Shown here one piece after another: positions 17,967-26,783 of a stretch of DNA of 64,000 nt; the stretch's first letter is position 1; each line of letters begins with the position of its first letter. Where the stretch lies: the NCBI GenBank assembly GCA_937901905.1, contig CALDIF010000024.1, forward strand, positions 10,521 to 74,520, given 5' to 3'. This stretch comes from an uncultured Porphyromonadaceae bacterium (GTDB lineage Bacteria > Bacteroidota > Bacteroidia > Bacteroidales > Muribaculaceae). The position numbers were made by a program, and so were the translations under genes. The notes beneath the pieces were generated by a model. That model ran no database searches. It saw nothing but the letters and a program-made list of their open reading frames with translations, and was not told the DNA's origin.

Positions 17967-19232
17967 ATGCCAAGTATATTGAAACGTTTCCTGTTGACGG
18001 CACTGGCTATCGTGTTGATGTCGTCCTGTGGCAATCGTGGCGGTCATCGTGGCGATGGCAGCGCGAGCGACAGCATTGTCACGGTCACATCACTCACCGT
18101 TTATCTCGAGCGCAGTGGCTCAATGGTGCCGTATGACACTCCCGGTGGGCGTGGCGAACTCAAACGCGCTGTCAACGATATTGTCAATGCCATGAGCAAT
18201 GCCGACAGTACACACATCGCCATTGTCAACGACAGTGTGTATCCCTACAACGGCACCTTGCAACAATTCCTGCAAGATCGTGACATCTACGGCAGCACCG
18301 CCGGTGTGGGGAATGCTGCGTATACCGACTTTCAACTCATTCTCACACAGATGTTGAGGTCGCTTCATGTGGGACAAGTGGCGGTATTGGTGAGCGACTT
18401 GATTTACTCGCCGCAAGGCATGGACGGCGTGAGTACCGACAAACTGTTCAACGAGGAACGCAGTGTGGTTCACAACGTGTTTAACAATCACCGTGACAAG
18501 GGTGTGATTATTCACAAGATGCGTGGCGACTACCATGGTGCTTACTATCCTGCGATGGGTGGCTCGGTCGCCTATAACGGCGATCGTCCGTTCTACCTCG
18601 TCGTGGTGGCTGACACCACCACGATGAGAGCCATAGAAGAAGATGACGCGCTGTGCGGTGCGTTGATGCACCCCACCGGCGTTGTCGACAGTTATCGTTT
18701 CGACAGCGACAGCCACGTGCCGGCGAGGATATTACCACGCCATGAGAGCAACAAAGGACGGTGGCGCATCGCCCGTGGCGAACGGCTTGCGTTGACCGAT
18801 TGCCATGCCGACCCGTCTACCGGCAATATCTCTTTCACCGTTGCTGTCGACATGAGCGGAACACAACGTGACAGCACCCATGTGACCGATCTCGCCAATT
18901 ATCACGTTTCTTCGCTCAATGGTTTCACCCTCGATGTAAAACCGGTCGCAAACGACATGATAACCGGCAACAACAAGCGCTATCTCGCCGGAATGACCCA
19001 CTTGTTAACGCTTACAGGACGCTACAATGGGGGTGGCGACAAGATAACAATCACAATGGATAACGGACTCCCCGAGTGGGTTATCACGAGTAACACCGAG
19101 GACGATCGTGACCCGTCGGGAAAAAACTTTGCGAGTTCAACAATGGGATTGCTATCGCTCATGCAAGGCATATACGATGCCTGCCACACAAGCGACGAGC
19201 CGTTGCTGTCACTTGAGATTAACATCAAATAG
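17967..19232 (+). CDS. Lipoprotein with a degenerate vWA-like domain
   Basis: 421 residues. Lipobox LMSSC (Cys21). Residues 42-200 look like a von Willebrand A fold: strand LTVYLE followed by RSGSM, so the MIDAS DxSxS is present as ExSxS (E48, S50, S52), then a helix, a second strand (HIAIVND) and VAVLVSDL. The C-terminal half is beta-rich and unidentified. It is the last gene before a strong terminator at 19288. Position suggests a link to the tubulin-like/SrfB-like genes that follow; function unknown. Confidence 0.65.
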   Translation: MPSILKRFLLTALAIVLMSSCGNRGGHRGDGSASDSIVTVTSLTVYLERSGSMVPYDTPGGRGELKRAVNDIVNAMSNADSTHIAIVNDSVYPYNGTLQQFLQDRDIYGSTAGVGNAAYTDFQLILTQMLRSLHVGQVAVLVSDLIYSPQGMDGVSTDKLFNEERSVVHNVFNNHRDKGVIIHKMRGDYHGAYYPAMGGSVAYNGDRPFYLVVVADTTTMRAIEEDDALCGALMHPTGVVDSYRFDSDSHVPARILPRHESNKGRWRIARGERLALTDCHADPSTGNISFTVAVDMSGTQRDSTHVTDLANYHVSSLNGFTLDVKPVANDMITGNNKRYLAGMTHLLTLTGRYNGGGDKITITMDNGLPEWVITSNTEDDRDPSGKNFASSTMGLLSLMQGIYDACHTSDEPLLSLEINIK

Positions 19233-19287
19233 TCAGTTGTACCTTAAAGGTCTCACTGCTGTTAAGATACTACCAAGTTGGGGAGTA

Positions 19288-19342
19288 CCCGAGTTGCACG
19301 GCACATTTTGTCGTGCAACTCGGGTGATAATTGGTTTTTTTT
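19288..19342 (+). terminator. Strong terminator after the vWA lipoprotein
   Basis: Perfect 13-bp inverted repeat CCCGAGTTGCACG (19288-19300) / complement (19312-19324), loop of 11, followed by eight T residues at 19335-19342. Confidence 0.8.
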
Positions 19343-19345
19343 GAG

Positions 19346-19353
19346 TAACTTTG
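19346..19353 (+). promoter_or_regulatory. -7 box of the tubulin-like/SrfB-like operon
   Basis: TAACTTTG 49 bp before the ATG at 19402. The -33 element is weak. Its place immediately after a terminator supports a new transcription unit from here through 25654. Confidence 0.6.
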
Positions 19354-19401
19354 CACTTGACGAACAACGGCATACACTCCGTTGGGTTCACTACATTGAC
19401 A

Positions 19402-19857
19402 ATGAAACATACAATTCTCCTGATTGCCGGCATCGCGGTGAGCCTCGTGTTCATCGCGTTGAGTTATAGTGAGAACGCCAATGTGTATGAGCAACTGGCG
19501 TTTAACCAAGAATTTAACGATGAGTTATTCACGCTGGGGTTATACCCGTTGATGGCATTGCTCACCGTGTTGCTGTCGTGGGCATTTGCGGCAGTGTATT
19601 ACTATGTTATCAACTCGGTTTACTTTGACAGGTGGTACCACTGGTTAGTGATGCTGTTGGTTGCTTCAACCGTAACACCTGCTGTGTGTCATGTCGTGTG
19701 TGACAATGCACTTTCAAGCGACGGTGTCGATTATAGCATGCTGTTAGGACAATTTGCCGTTCAACACGTTATTTTCGCTGCATTGACATTCATCGTGGCA
19801 TCATACTCAATCAGGTGGTGGAGCAGTAATTGCCGACACACCCCCCTACCTCAATAA
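19402..19857 (+). CDS. Small multi-pass membrane protein
   Basis: 151 residues from the ATG at 19402; an earlier in-frame ATG at 19351 overlaps the promoter box. Four hydrophobic segments are visible: about 3-20, 47-73 (PLMALLTVLLSWAFAAVYYY), 82-97 and 117-140. No family recognised. It is the first gene of the operon that continues with the tubulin-like protein 19 nt later, so it may be the membrane anchor of that complex. Confidence 0.65.
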   Translation: MKHTILLIAGIAVSLVFIALSYSENANVYEQLAFNQEFNDELFTLGLYPLMALLTVLLSWAFAAVYYYVINSVYFDRWYHWLVMLLVASTVTPAVCHVVCDNALSSDGVDYSMLLGQFAVQHVIFAALTFIVASYSIRWWSSNCRHTPLPQ

Positions 19858-19876
19858 ACACTTACCGGCAACTGCT

Positions 19877-21400
19877 ATGAGATTATTTTTATTTGCGATA
19901 GGCGGGACCGGAGCCCGCGTACTCAAGTCGTTGACAATGCTCGCCATGGCGGGCGTGCGTCCTGTTGACGACAAGGGGAGACCACTCAAGGACTTCGAGT
20001 TAGTACCCGTGATGATTGACCCTCATCGTGCCGGCGAGGATAATAAGCGCACCGAAGCGCTGCTTGCCGATTACCGCAGCACACGCCTGTCACTATACGG
20101 CAACGACCTCAATGCCGACGGTTTTTTCGCGATGCGCATCAGTAATTTGCGAGATATAACCGGTTCGGCAGGTCACACGCTGCCCACGGGGTTTGCGATG
20201 AACCTTCGCAGCGTTGAAAACAAGCGATTTGGCGAGTTTATCGGGTTTGACACGATGAACGAGCCCGACCGTGCATTAACACAGTTGCTCTTTGCTCCCT
20301 ACCAACTTGATAACAAGATGAACATCGGTTTCGTGGGCTCGCCCAATATAGGAGCCGTTGCCCTAACCGAGGTGTGTCACAGTCCCGAATTCAAGGCATT
20401 TGCAGCCGCCTTCCGCCCCGGAGACCGCATTTTCTTCGTGAGTTCTATCTTCGGTGGCACCGGAGCAGCGGGCTTCCCCATTTTGGTGAAGAACATCAGA
20501 CAAGCAGCCACGCTCGAGGGGACTGATAATCGCGATGCGCTCTCACGAGCACCCATAGGGGGACTCACGGTGTTACCGTACTTCAATCTTGAACAACGAC
20601 GTGATGACGAGCGCATCCAAGCCGCCGACTTCGTTATCAAGACCCAAAGTGCTCTACACTATTACAACACGGCATTGACCGGCGAACAAGACGCACAAGT
20701 TAACGCAATATTCTACTTGGGCGACCGTCAGCGTTCATTGCCTTATCGTTATGACCCGGGCGAGCACGGTCAACGCAACAACGCCCACCTCGTTGAGATG
20801 GTGGGTGCTTTGGCACCACTCAAGTTCGCAGGCATACCCGATGACAGGTTGAGCGATGCCGACGGTAATCCGCTACCACAGACTGCGGCCTTCGAGTATG
20901 CACTTGCCGAAGACACAACTCAAGTGCATTTTGTTGACATTGTAGCCCCCTCACGCTCACTCATCTACAAGCCTCTCGTTGCGCTGTATCACTTACGACT
21001 GTTCCTCAACAACGGCTTTGAAAAGTTGATCGGTCAAGGCTTCACTCTCGACAAGCCGCGCATAACAGGCGACATGTTGAGTGCCCAATTCTATCGCACA
21101 CTCAAGGAGCATTTGCTCGAAGACTATGCCACATGGCTCGCCGAGATGGACGATAACATGCGCAGTGTGCAACTGTTTGATCCCGAAGTGGACGGTGACA
21201 TGACCAACGCTGTGCGAGGGGTTGAACCCAAGAAAGGTTTGCTGCATCGCAAGAGCGTGAACATCAACACCTACAAGGCGGCGATGAACCGCTTGAGCAT
21301 GGGCGACCGTTATGCCACCAATACACCCGAACAAAAGTTGTTGGACTTGTTCTATCGTGCATCACAACGCGTTGTTGACAACAACCTCGAGCCCCTATGA
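19877..21400 (+). CDS. Tubulin/FtsZ-like GTPase-fold protein
   Basis: 507 residues. It begins with a Rossmann strand and loop MRLFLFAIGGTGARVL, as in bacterial tubulin-like proteins. A second glycine loop, FGGTGAAG (about 192-199), corresponds to the tubulin signature GGGTGS/TG that binds the GTP phosphates. The C-terminal half lacks recognisable motifs. It is not FtsZ: it is longer and has no FtsZ C-terminal peptide. It sits 55 nt upstream of the SrfB-like gene, a pairing known in proteobacterial and Bacteroidota loci of unknown function. Polymerisation is possible but unproven. Confidence 0.72.
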   Translation: MRLFLFAIGGTGARVLKSLTMLAMAGVRPVDDKGRPLKDFELVPVMIDPHRAGEDNKRTEALLADYRSTRLSLYGNDLNADGFFAMRISNLRDITGSAGHTLPTGFAMNLRSVENKRFGEFIGFDTMNEPDRALTQLLFAPYQLDNKMNIGFVGSPNIGAVALTEVCHSPEFKAFAAAFRPGDRIFFVSSIFGGTGAAGFPILVKNIRQAATLEGTDNRDALSRAPIGGLTVLPYFNLEQRRDDERIQAADFVIKTQSALHYYNTALTGEQDAQVNAIFYLGDRQRSLPYRYDPGEHGQRNNAHLVEMVGALAPLKFAGIPDDRLSDADGNPLPQTAAFEYALAEDTTQVHFVDIVAPSRSLIYKPLVALYHLRLFLNNGFEKLIGQGFTLDKPRITGDMLSAQFYRTLKEHLLEDYATWLAEMDDNMRSVQLFDPEVDGDMTNAVRGVEPKKGLLHRKSVNINTYKAAMNRLSMGDRYATNTPEQKLLDLFYRASQRVVDNNLEPL

Positions 21401-21455
21401 GTAGAAAATAACATGCCACCCGATTAATGGGGCAAGGCAAATTGACTGACACAAA

Positions 21456-24400
21456 ATGAAGACACTATCATATAACGACAAGACTCAGCCCGTCGCCACC
21501 GAGGATTGGCTCTCAGTGCCACCTTATAGCGACGATGAGATAGACCGCATTCAAGACCCGGACGGAGGGCTGTCTGAGATGCCACGCACCGCCATACCGA
21601 GTCCGTTCGCCCAATTAGACCTTGTCAAAACGGCATTTGCCGCCGTGGCGCGCTCGCTTGACGCTCCACGCATGCACCGTCGATTGGTATCCAACGCGCT
21701 TGACGTGGCACAGTTGCTCTTCGACTACGAGAACCACCGCGACCGCTTGCGCGTTGTATGTTGGAACCGTGACGAACGACTTGAGGCGATGAAGGCTTCA
21801 CCTTCCCACCACCTGTATGCCGAGACGCTGCAGTTGTTCTTGCGTGCCGATAAAGCCTACAACTTCGACCGTGTGAGTCGCTGGTATATAGTGTTGCTTG
21901 ACGGGCAAGTGGTGGGGGGTACATCACCGGCATCGATTTTCATGGCAGCCCCCGCCGCACCGATATTCCATGGCGTGATGATTGAGCAGGGTGTTGAACT
22001 GTTCTCCACGGTGCGCCACCTGCATGAGCGAGACGGTGACTTCATTTACTACTTGTTCTTACTGCTGAACGCCTATCCCGACTTGCGTCGTTACTGCCCG
22101 TCATTCTACGCCTACATGATGACTTGCTTGCCGATGATTGAGCGTACGCGACCTGATGTATATAACCGCATCACTCAGGCTATTGTCAACCCCGGGGCTC
22201 TTGATCCGAGCCGGGTCGAAGAGTTGCGTGCCCGATTGGGCTCGGCTTTCGATGCGGCACCGTTCGGCGAAGAAATCGGTGTTCTCGGTGCACGCTTTTA
22301 CAGCCGCCGCCGGCCCGATATACGCGCCATGGCAGCACATAGTGACTTCGTCGTTCGTCCCACACGCGAGCAAGCCACCGGCGCGACACTGCCACTCATA
22401 CTGCGACAGGGCTTCAAGAGTGAGACAGAGTCATTCCGTTATCTTGACCGCGATTGGGACAGTACCACTGTAGTGCCTGCCGTCGACACACAAGTGGAGA
22501 AGCGATTACTGCCGGGCACCGCCGTGCAGTATCCTTATCTGACCACCAACGATTTGTTGCTGCCCTACATCATTCGCTTGCCGGCAGCGATAGACAACAA
22601 CCATTTCACCGACGGCAACCTCGTGGCGCGTGACGATAGCGGTAACGGATACTTATTGCCTGTCGCGCCAACCTATTTTGACTACTTCACAGCGCGCGAC
22701 CTCGCCGGCACTACAGGCGGGCGCGACACAATAACAATCGAAACCGCTCACGACGGCACTGTAACCGTGACCCTGTGTGTGCCGATGACTAAACATCACA
22801 TGGAGTTACGCCGACGTTATGTTGCCGTGAGTGACACGACACGAGGACAAGATGCCAACAGCGAGACCGGGCTCATCGTCGATGCAGCACTTGACATTGC
22901 CGTGTTCCCGATGGTGCGCACTGATGTTGCCGACGACTACACGGTTCAACTGTTTTCGATGAACACCACGAGCAGTCGTTCGACCCTCTCATTCCACACC
23001 GATGATGCCTTACCACCGCGCGTGCGCAGCAAACAGCGAACAGCCAACGAGGTCTACTCCACAACTTATCATGATGTTGCAGGGGCATTCGACTACATGG
23101 AGGTCAGCCTCACCATGCCCGACAACCTGACGGCTCACGGCATCGTGGTTCCCAAGTGGCAATATGCCCGAGCCGGAGCAAAACAACTGCTGTTCGCAGT
23201 GGACTTCGGCACCACCAACACCCACGTGGAATGGTCGGAACGCGATACCGAAGCGCGTCCGTTGGAATTCGGCTCATCATCAGGTGCCACGCTGATTGCA
23301 TCACTCTTGCGACAAGGCGGTCTGGACATGGCAGAACAGGTTCAACGCATCGAGTTTCTTCCCGACTCCATCAACCGTGTGTACGGTTTTCCCGTTCGCA
23401 CAACAATGCTGCGCCCCATCGTTAACGACGGACAAACAGTGCTGTTCCACGATGTCAGCGTTCCGTTCCTCTACGAGCGACAATACTTCGGTGGGTACGA
23501 TATTACTACCGGGCTCAAATGGAAGGGAGACGCTGAGATGTCACGCGAGTTCCTGCGCGAGTTGATTCTGTTGATTAAGGCTCGTGTATTGTTGGAGCAA
23601 GCCGACCCGACACGCACTGTTATCACTTATTTCTTCCCGGTAAGCATGAGTGGCAGTGACCGACGCAAGTTGCAAGACTCGTGGGAGGAGTTATATCGCA
23701 CTTACCTCGGACCGGACACGACACTATTGATGAGTTTTCCCGAGAGCATTGCACCCACCTTCCACTATCGCAGTGCCGAGACCGAAGCCGGCAGCACAGT
23801 CGGCATTGACATCGGAGGCGGCACAACCGACATCGTTGTCTATCAACCCGATGATGACGGGTTGCACAGCCATGCGGTTGCCGTGTCGTCGTTCCGCTTT
23901 GCCGGCAACACGATATTCGGCGACGCTTTTGACCGACCTGACGCAAATAACAACCCACTCATTGACCACTACGCCGCCTACTTCGACCAGTTGGCAGGCA
24001 GTGACCGCACCGGAAACATCGCTTACCTCTCGTCTATATTGCGTGACATCAAGCAACGCTGTCACAGCGAGGACATCAACGCATTCCTTTTCTCCATCGA
24101 GAATGTCGAGCAACTGCGTGACCTGCGCGAGGTTGACCGCAACCGCTACAGTTACAACTGCTTGTTGCGCGCCGACATCGCTCGAAAACCGGCATTCCTT
24201 TATTTCTACTCCGCCATTGTCTACTACGTGGCAACAGCAATGCACGAGCGCTCCATGGTGATGCCTCGCCAACTGTTCTATAGCGGCACCGGCAGCAAAA
24301 TCCTTGCAATCATCGGCAGTATCGCCCAAGTCACCGCGCTGACTCGCACGATTTTTGAGAAGGTATACGGCAAGCGATTTGACACACCATTCGAGATCAA

Positions 24401-24881
24401 AATCGAACAAAATCAACCCAAGCAAATCACGTGCAAGGGGGGAATACGTCTCGCTAAGTTACAACTCGACGGACGCGAACACGCCAACCGCTTCTCGCCA
24501 CGTGCCATGGCAACAATTAAGTACAGTCACCCCATGATAAAGTTGCCTGCCGGCGAAACACAACTTACTCTCAACACGCTGCTGCTCCCTTCAACTCGCA
24601 AGGCCGTAACCGATAGTGTCCGACGGTTCAACGAGTTTTTCGTCAAACTCATGGACAGTGACACACGCGACGAATACGGCATTGATGCTGCAACGTTGCG
24701 CGCCGTTGAACAAATCATCAACACCGATCTCGATGCGTACTTGACCGCCGGAATAACGGCATGGCTCGAAACACGCTACGAGCATGGAGACCCCATTGAA
24801 GACGTACCTTTCTTCTACCCTATTGCCGGAGCCATTCGGCTCGGATTGCTCAAGCGCCTGGGATATAATTCAAAATCATAG
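21456..24881 (+). CDS. SrfB-like protein with an actin/Hsp70-type ATPase domain
   Basis: 1141 residues. The first half (to about 570) has no motif I recognise. The second half carries the three actin/Hsp70 nucleotide motifs in order: phosphate-1 AVDFGTTNTH (D583), phosphate-2 GIDIGGGTTDIVVY (D785) and the adenosine motif YSGTGSK (943-947). Size and layout resemble virulence factor SrfB of enterobacteria, whose function is unsettled. No signal peptide is present, so it is cytoplasmic, probably acting with the tubulin-like protein encoded 55 nt upstream and the small membrane proteins downstream. Confidence 0.72.
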   Translation: MKTLSYNDKTQPVATEDWLSVPPYSDDEIDRIQDPDGGLSEMPRTAIPSPFAQLDLVKTAFAAVARSLDAPRMHRRLVSNALDVAQLLFDYENHRDRLRVVCWNRDERLEAMKASPSHHLYAETLQLFLRADKAYNFDRVSRWYIVLLDGQVVGGTSPASIFMAAPAAPIFHGVMIEQGVELFSTVRHLHERDGDFIYYLFLLLNAYPDLRRYCPSFYAYMMTCLPMIERTRPDVYNRITQAIVNPGALDPSRVEELRARLGSAFDAAPFGEEIGVLGARFYSRRRPDIRAMAAHSDFVVRPTREQATGATLPLILRQGFKSETESFRYLDRDWDSTTVVPAVDTQVEKRLLPGTAVQYPYLTTNDLLLPYIIRLPAAIDNNHFTDGNLVARDDSGNGYLLPVAPTYFDYFTARDLAGTTGGRDTITIETAHDGTVTVTLCVPMTKHHMELRRRYVAVSDTTRGQDANSETGLIVDAALDIAVFPMVRTDVADDYTVQLFSMNTTSSRSTLSFHTDDALPPRVRSKQRTANEVYSTTYHDVAGAFDYMEVSLTMPDNLTAHGIVVPKWQYARAGAKQLLFAVDFGTTNTHVEWSERDTEARPLEFGSSSGATLIASLLRQGGLDMAEQVQRIEFLPDSINRVYGFPVRTTMLRPIVNDGQTVLFHDVSVPFLYERQYFGGYDITTGLKWKGDAEMSREFLRELILLIKARVLLEQADPTRTVITYFFPVSMSGSDRRKLQDSWEELYRTYLGPDTTLLMSFPESIAPTFHYRSAETEAGSTVGIDIGGGTTDIVVYQPDDDGLHSHAVAVSSFRFAGNTIFGDAFDRPDANNNPLIDHYAAYFDQLAGSDRTGNIAYLSSILRDIKQRCHSEDINAFLFSIENVEQLRDLREVDRNRYSYNCLLRADIARKPAFLYFYSAIVYYVATAMHERSMVMPRQLFYSGTGSKILAIIGSIAQVTALTRTIFEKVYGKRFDTPFEIKIEQNQPKQITCKGGIRLAKLQLDGREHANRFSPRAMATIKYSHPMIKLPAGETQLTLNTLLLPSTRKAVTDSVRRFNEFFVKLMDSDTRDEYGIDAATLRAVEQIINTDLDAYLTAGITAWLETRYEHGDPIEDVPFFYPIAGAIRLGLLKRLGYNSKS

Positions 24882-24920
24882 GTCAAACCGTTTGTTCCTC
24901 ACACAGTCAACTCATTGTTC

Positions 24921-25481
24921 ATGACAATTATCACCATTATACTCACCATCTTGACAATCGCGGCATTGCTGTTCATTGCCTATAAGCAAACCCTGATTAA
25001 CAACCGGCTCACCGCGAGGGTCAATCAACTGATTGACCTCGTTGACAAGTTACAAAAGGATCTTGCAACCCACATCACGACAACGACAATACAGCCAACG
25101 TCCACACCGCACGTAAGCACCGACACGACAACGACGATATCTACTCGAGACGACAACACCGTCACTACGTTATACCTCTCGCGCGCCGATAGCAACGGCA
25201 TTTTCACTCGTGCGTCGGCATCATGCGTGCCGGGTAGCAGTTTGTTTACACTACAGGTCAACGATGATGGGCAAACAGGCACCTTTAGCGTCATTGACGA
25301 ACATGCCGTCATGACTTTTGCGCTGATGATGCCCACTCAAAACCTCACGACCGCCTGTGAAGGGCCCGGCATACAAGTGAGCGGCAATGCAACTGTTGTC
25401 GTCACCGATGTACCCGGCAAGGCAGTAAGGCAGGGCGACACATGGCGAGTAACCACGCGTGCTATCATTCACTACGAGTAA
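24921..25481 (+). CDS. Single-pass membrane protein with Thr-rich linker
   Basis: 186 residues from the ATG at 24921. An N-terminal transmembrane segment (TIITIILTILTIAALLFIAY) is followed by a short coiled-coil-like stretch (LTARVNQLIDLVDKLQKDL), a threonine-rich linker of about 35 residues and a C-terminal beta-rich domain (about 85-186). No family recognised. It lies 39 nt after the SrfB-like gene and probably belongs to the same membrane-associated assembly. Confidence 0.6.
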   Translation: MTIITIILTILTIAALLFIAYKQTLINNRLTARVNQLIDLVDKLQKDLATHITTTTIQPTSTPHVSTDTTTTISTRDDNTVTTLYLSRADSNGIFTRASASCVPGSSLFTLQVNDDGQTGTFSVIDEHAVMTFALMMPTQNLTTACEGPGIQVSGNATVVVTDVPGKAVRQGDTWRVTTRAIIHYE

Positions 25482-25501
25482 CATGAATAATAACAACAGT
25501 C

Positions 25502-25654
25502 ATGGCAAATCCTAAAAAAAGCGACACCAAGACTCACGAGAGGCAACATTGGTATGACCCGCACAGTGCACTCGGCTGCTTGTGGCGGTCTGTTGCGATA
25601 ACTGTTGCATTTTTCCTAATCTATATTATTTTCGGTTGGATTATAGCGGGCTGA
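25502..25654 (+). CDS. 50-residue single-pass membrane protein
   Basis: Short ORF of 50 codons starting MANPKKSDTKTHERQHWYDP, with a charged N terminus and one hydrophobic helix (SVAITVAFFLIYIIFGWII). It is 20 nt after the preceding gene, on the same strand and in a tight operon, with codon use like its neighbours, so it is probably real. No family recognised. Confidence 0.55.
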   Translation: MANPKKSDTKTHERQHWYDPHSALGCLWRSVAITVAFFLIYIIFGWIIAG

Positions 25655-25736
25655 CAGTCACTCTACCTTATTGAACAGCCTCGCTAAACCCTGCTCAACA
25701 TCACCACCCCGAAGCCCGAGAAAAAGGACACGACAT

Positions 25737-26750
25737 TCATTCAAAGGTCACACCGTGTTCTTGAAGGGTTTTGATAATCTGCATTGCAATATGATAGGCG
25801 AGATTAACAGGGACAGCATTTCCAATCATCTTGTAGCCGTAATTCACATCATCGTAGATAAATTGGAAACTGTCGGGAAAACTTTGCACTCTTGCCACTT
25901 CGCGAACTGTCATACGACGATACAGATGCTCTTGCCCCTCAACAAATTTTTGAAGATTTTTTTCAACCTTAATCATCTTTGGAGCCTGAGGGTGTAACTG
26001 GCACTGTCTTCCGCTGGCTTGAACTGTAAAACCCGGCTCGTCCCAAGACCTGACACGATTTCGTGACATGAAAATTGGAGAAAAAGCACCTATAAAATAC
26101 TCATTGTTAGGCACCAAGCATTCTCTGCCATTTGTGCGATTTTTCTCTCTTGCCGGAATAGCGGTAAATTGTAAATCCCAAATAGTTTCTCTTAATGTCG
26201 GTTTATGCTCAAGCGGAGTAGGATACTCAAAGTCATGAATGTTCAAATCTTTTCGGAAACCGATGAAGAAAACACGATCTCGGTCTTCGGGCACGTCAAA
26301 ATCATTTGCATTTAGCATCTTTAAGTTCACATCATATCCGGCTTCGTCAAACAATTTCATGAAACGCATAACTGCTTCGGAATGCCGTTTGGCAAGCATA
26401 CCTGAAACATTTTCGGCAACAAAGAACAAGGGATGAGTGTCACGCAAAATTCTTATATATTCGTAGAAGAGTTGACCTCTTGCATCTTCTATACCCTTTA
26501 GGGTCCCGGCTTCGCTCCATGATTGGCAAGGGGGACCGCCAATTATACCGGCTGCATTTTGAGGGAACATATCCGAAGAGATATTTTTTATATCACCCTC
26601 TATCAAATCTGTTTCCGGAAAATTAACCCTAAATGTAGGACAAATTTTAGAGTCGACTTCATTGGCTATAATGGTTTGAAAACCCGCGTTATGAAAGCCC
26701 AAATCAAGCCCCCCCGCGCCGGAAAAAAGGCTAATTAATGTCTTTTTCAT
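25737..26750 (-). CDS. C5-cytosine DNA methyltransferase, M.HaeIII-like (GGCC)
   Basis: 337 residues. All C5-methyltransferase motifs are present: SAM loop FSGAGGLDLGF (9-19), catalytic PPCQSW (Cys75), ENV (E113), and C-terminal YKMIGNAVPVNLAY. The target-recognition region (FMSRNRVRSWDEPGFTVQ and the GRQCQLHPQAP that follows) closely matches what I remember of M.HaeIII, so methylation of the inner C of GGCC is predicted. It follows the endonuclease gene by 20 nt and protects host DNA from it. Lower GC content than neighbours suggests acquisition by transfer. Confidence 0.92.
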   Translation of the reverse strand: MKKTLISLFSGAGGLDLGFHNAGFQTIIANEVDSKICPTFRVNFPETDLIEGDIKNISSDMFPQNAAGIIGGPPCQSWSEAGTLKGIEDARGQLFYEYIRILRDTHPLFFVAENVSGMLAKRHSEAVMRFMKLFDEAGYDVNLKMLNANDFDVPEDRDRVFFIGFRKDLNIHDFEYPTPLEHKPTLRETIWDLQFTAIPAREKNRTNGRECLVPNNEYFIGAFSPIFMSRNRVRSWDEPGFTVQASGRQCQLHPQAPKMIKVEKNLQKFVEGQEHLYRRMTVREVARVQSFPDSFQFIYDDVNYGYKMIGNAVPVNLAYHIAMQIIKTLQEHGVTFE

Positions 26751-26783
26751 TTCAATTCCATTTGTTCATTTCAATTCCATTTG
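26748..26783. repeat. 19-bp tandem duplication at the R/M gene junction
   Basis: CATTTCAATTCCATTTG occurs at 26748-26764 and again at 26767-26783 (period 19). The first copy holds the methylase start codon and the second the endonuclease stop codon. Confidence 0.85.
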
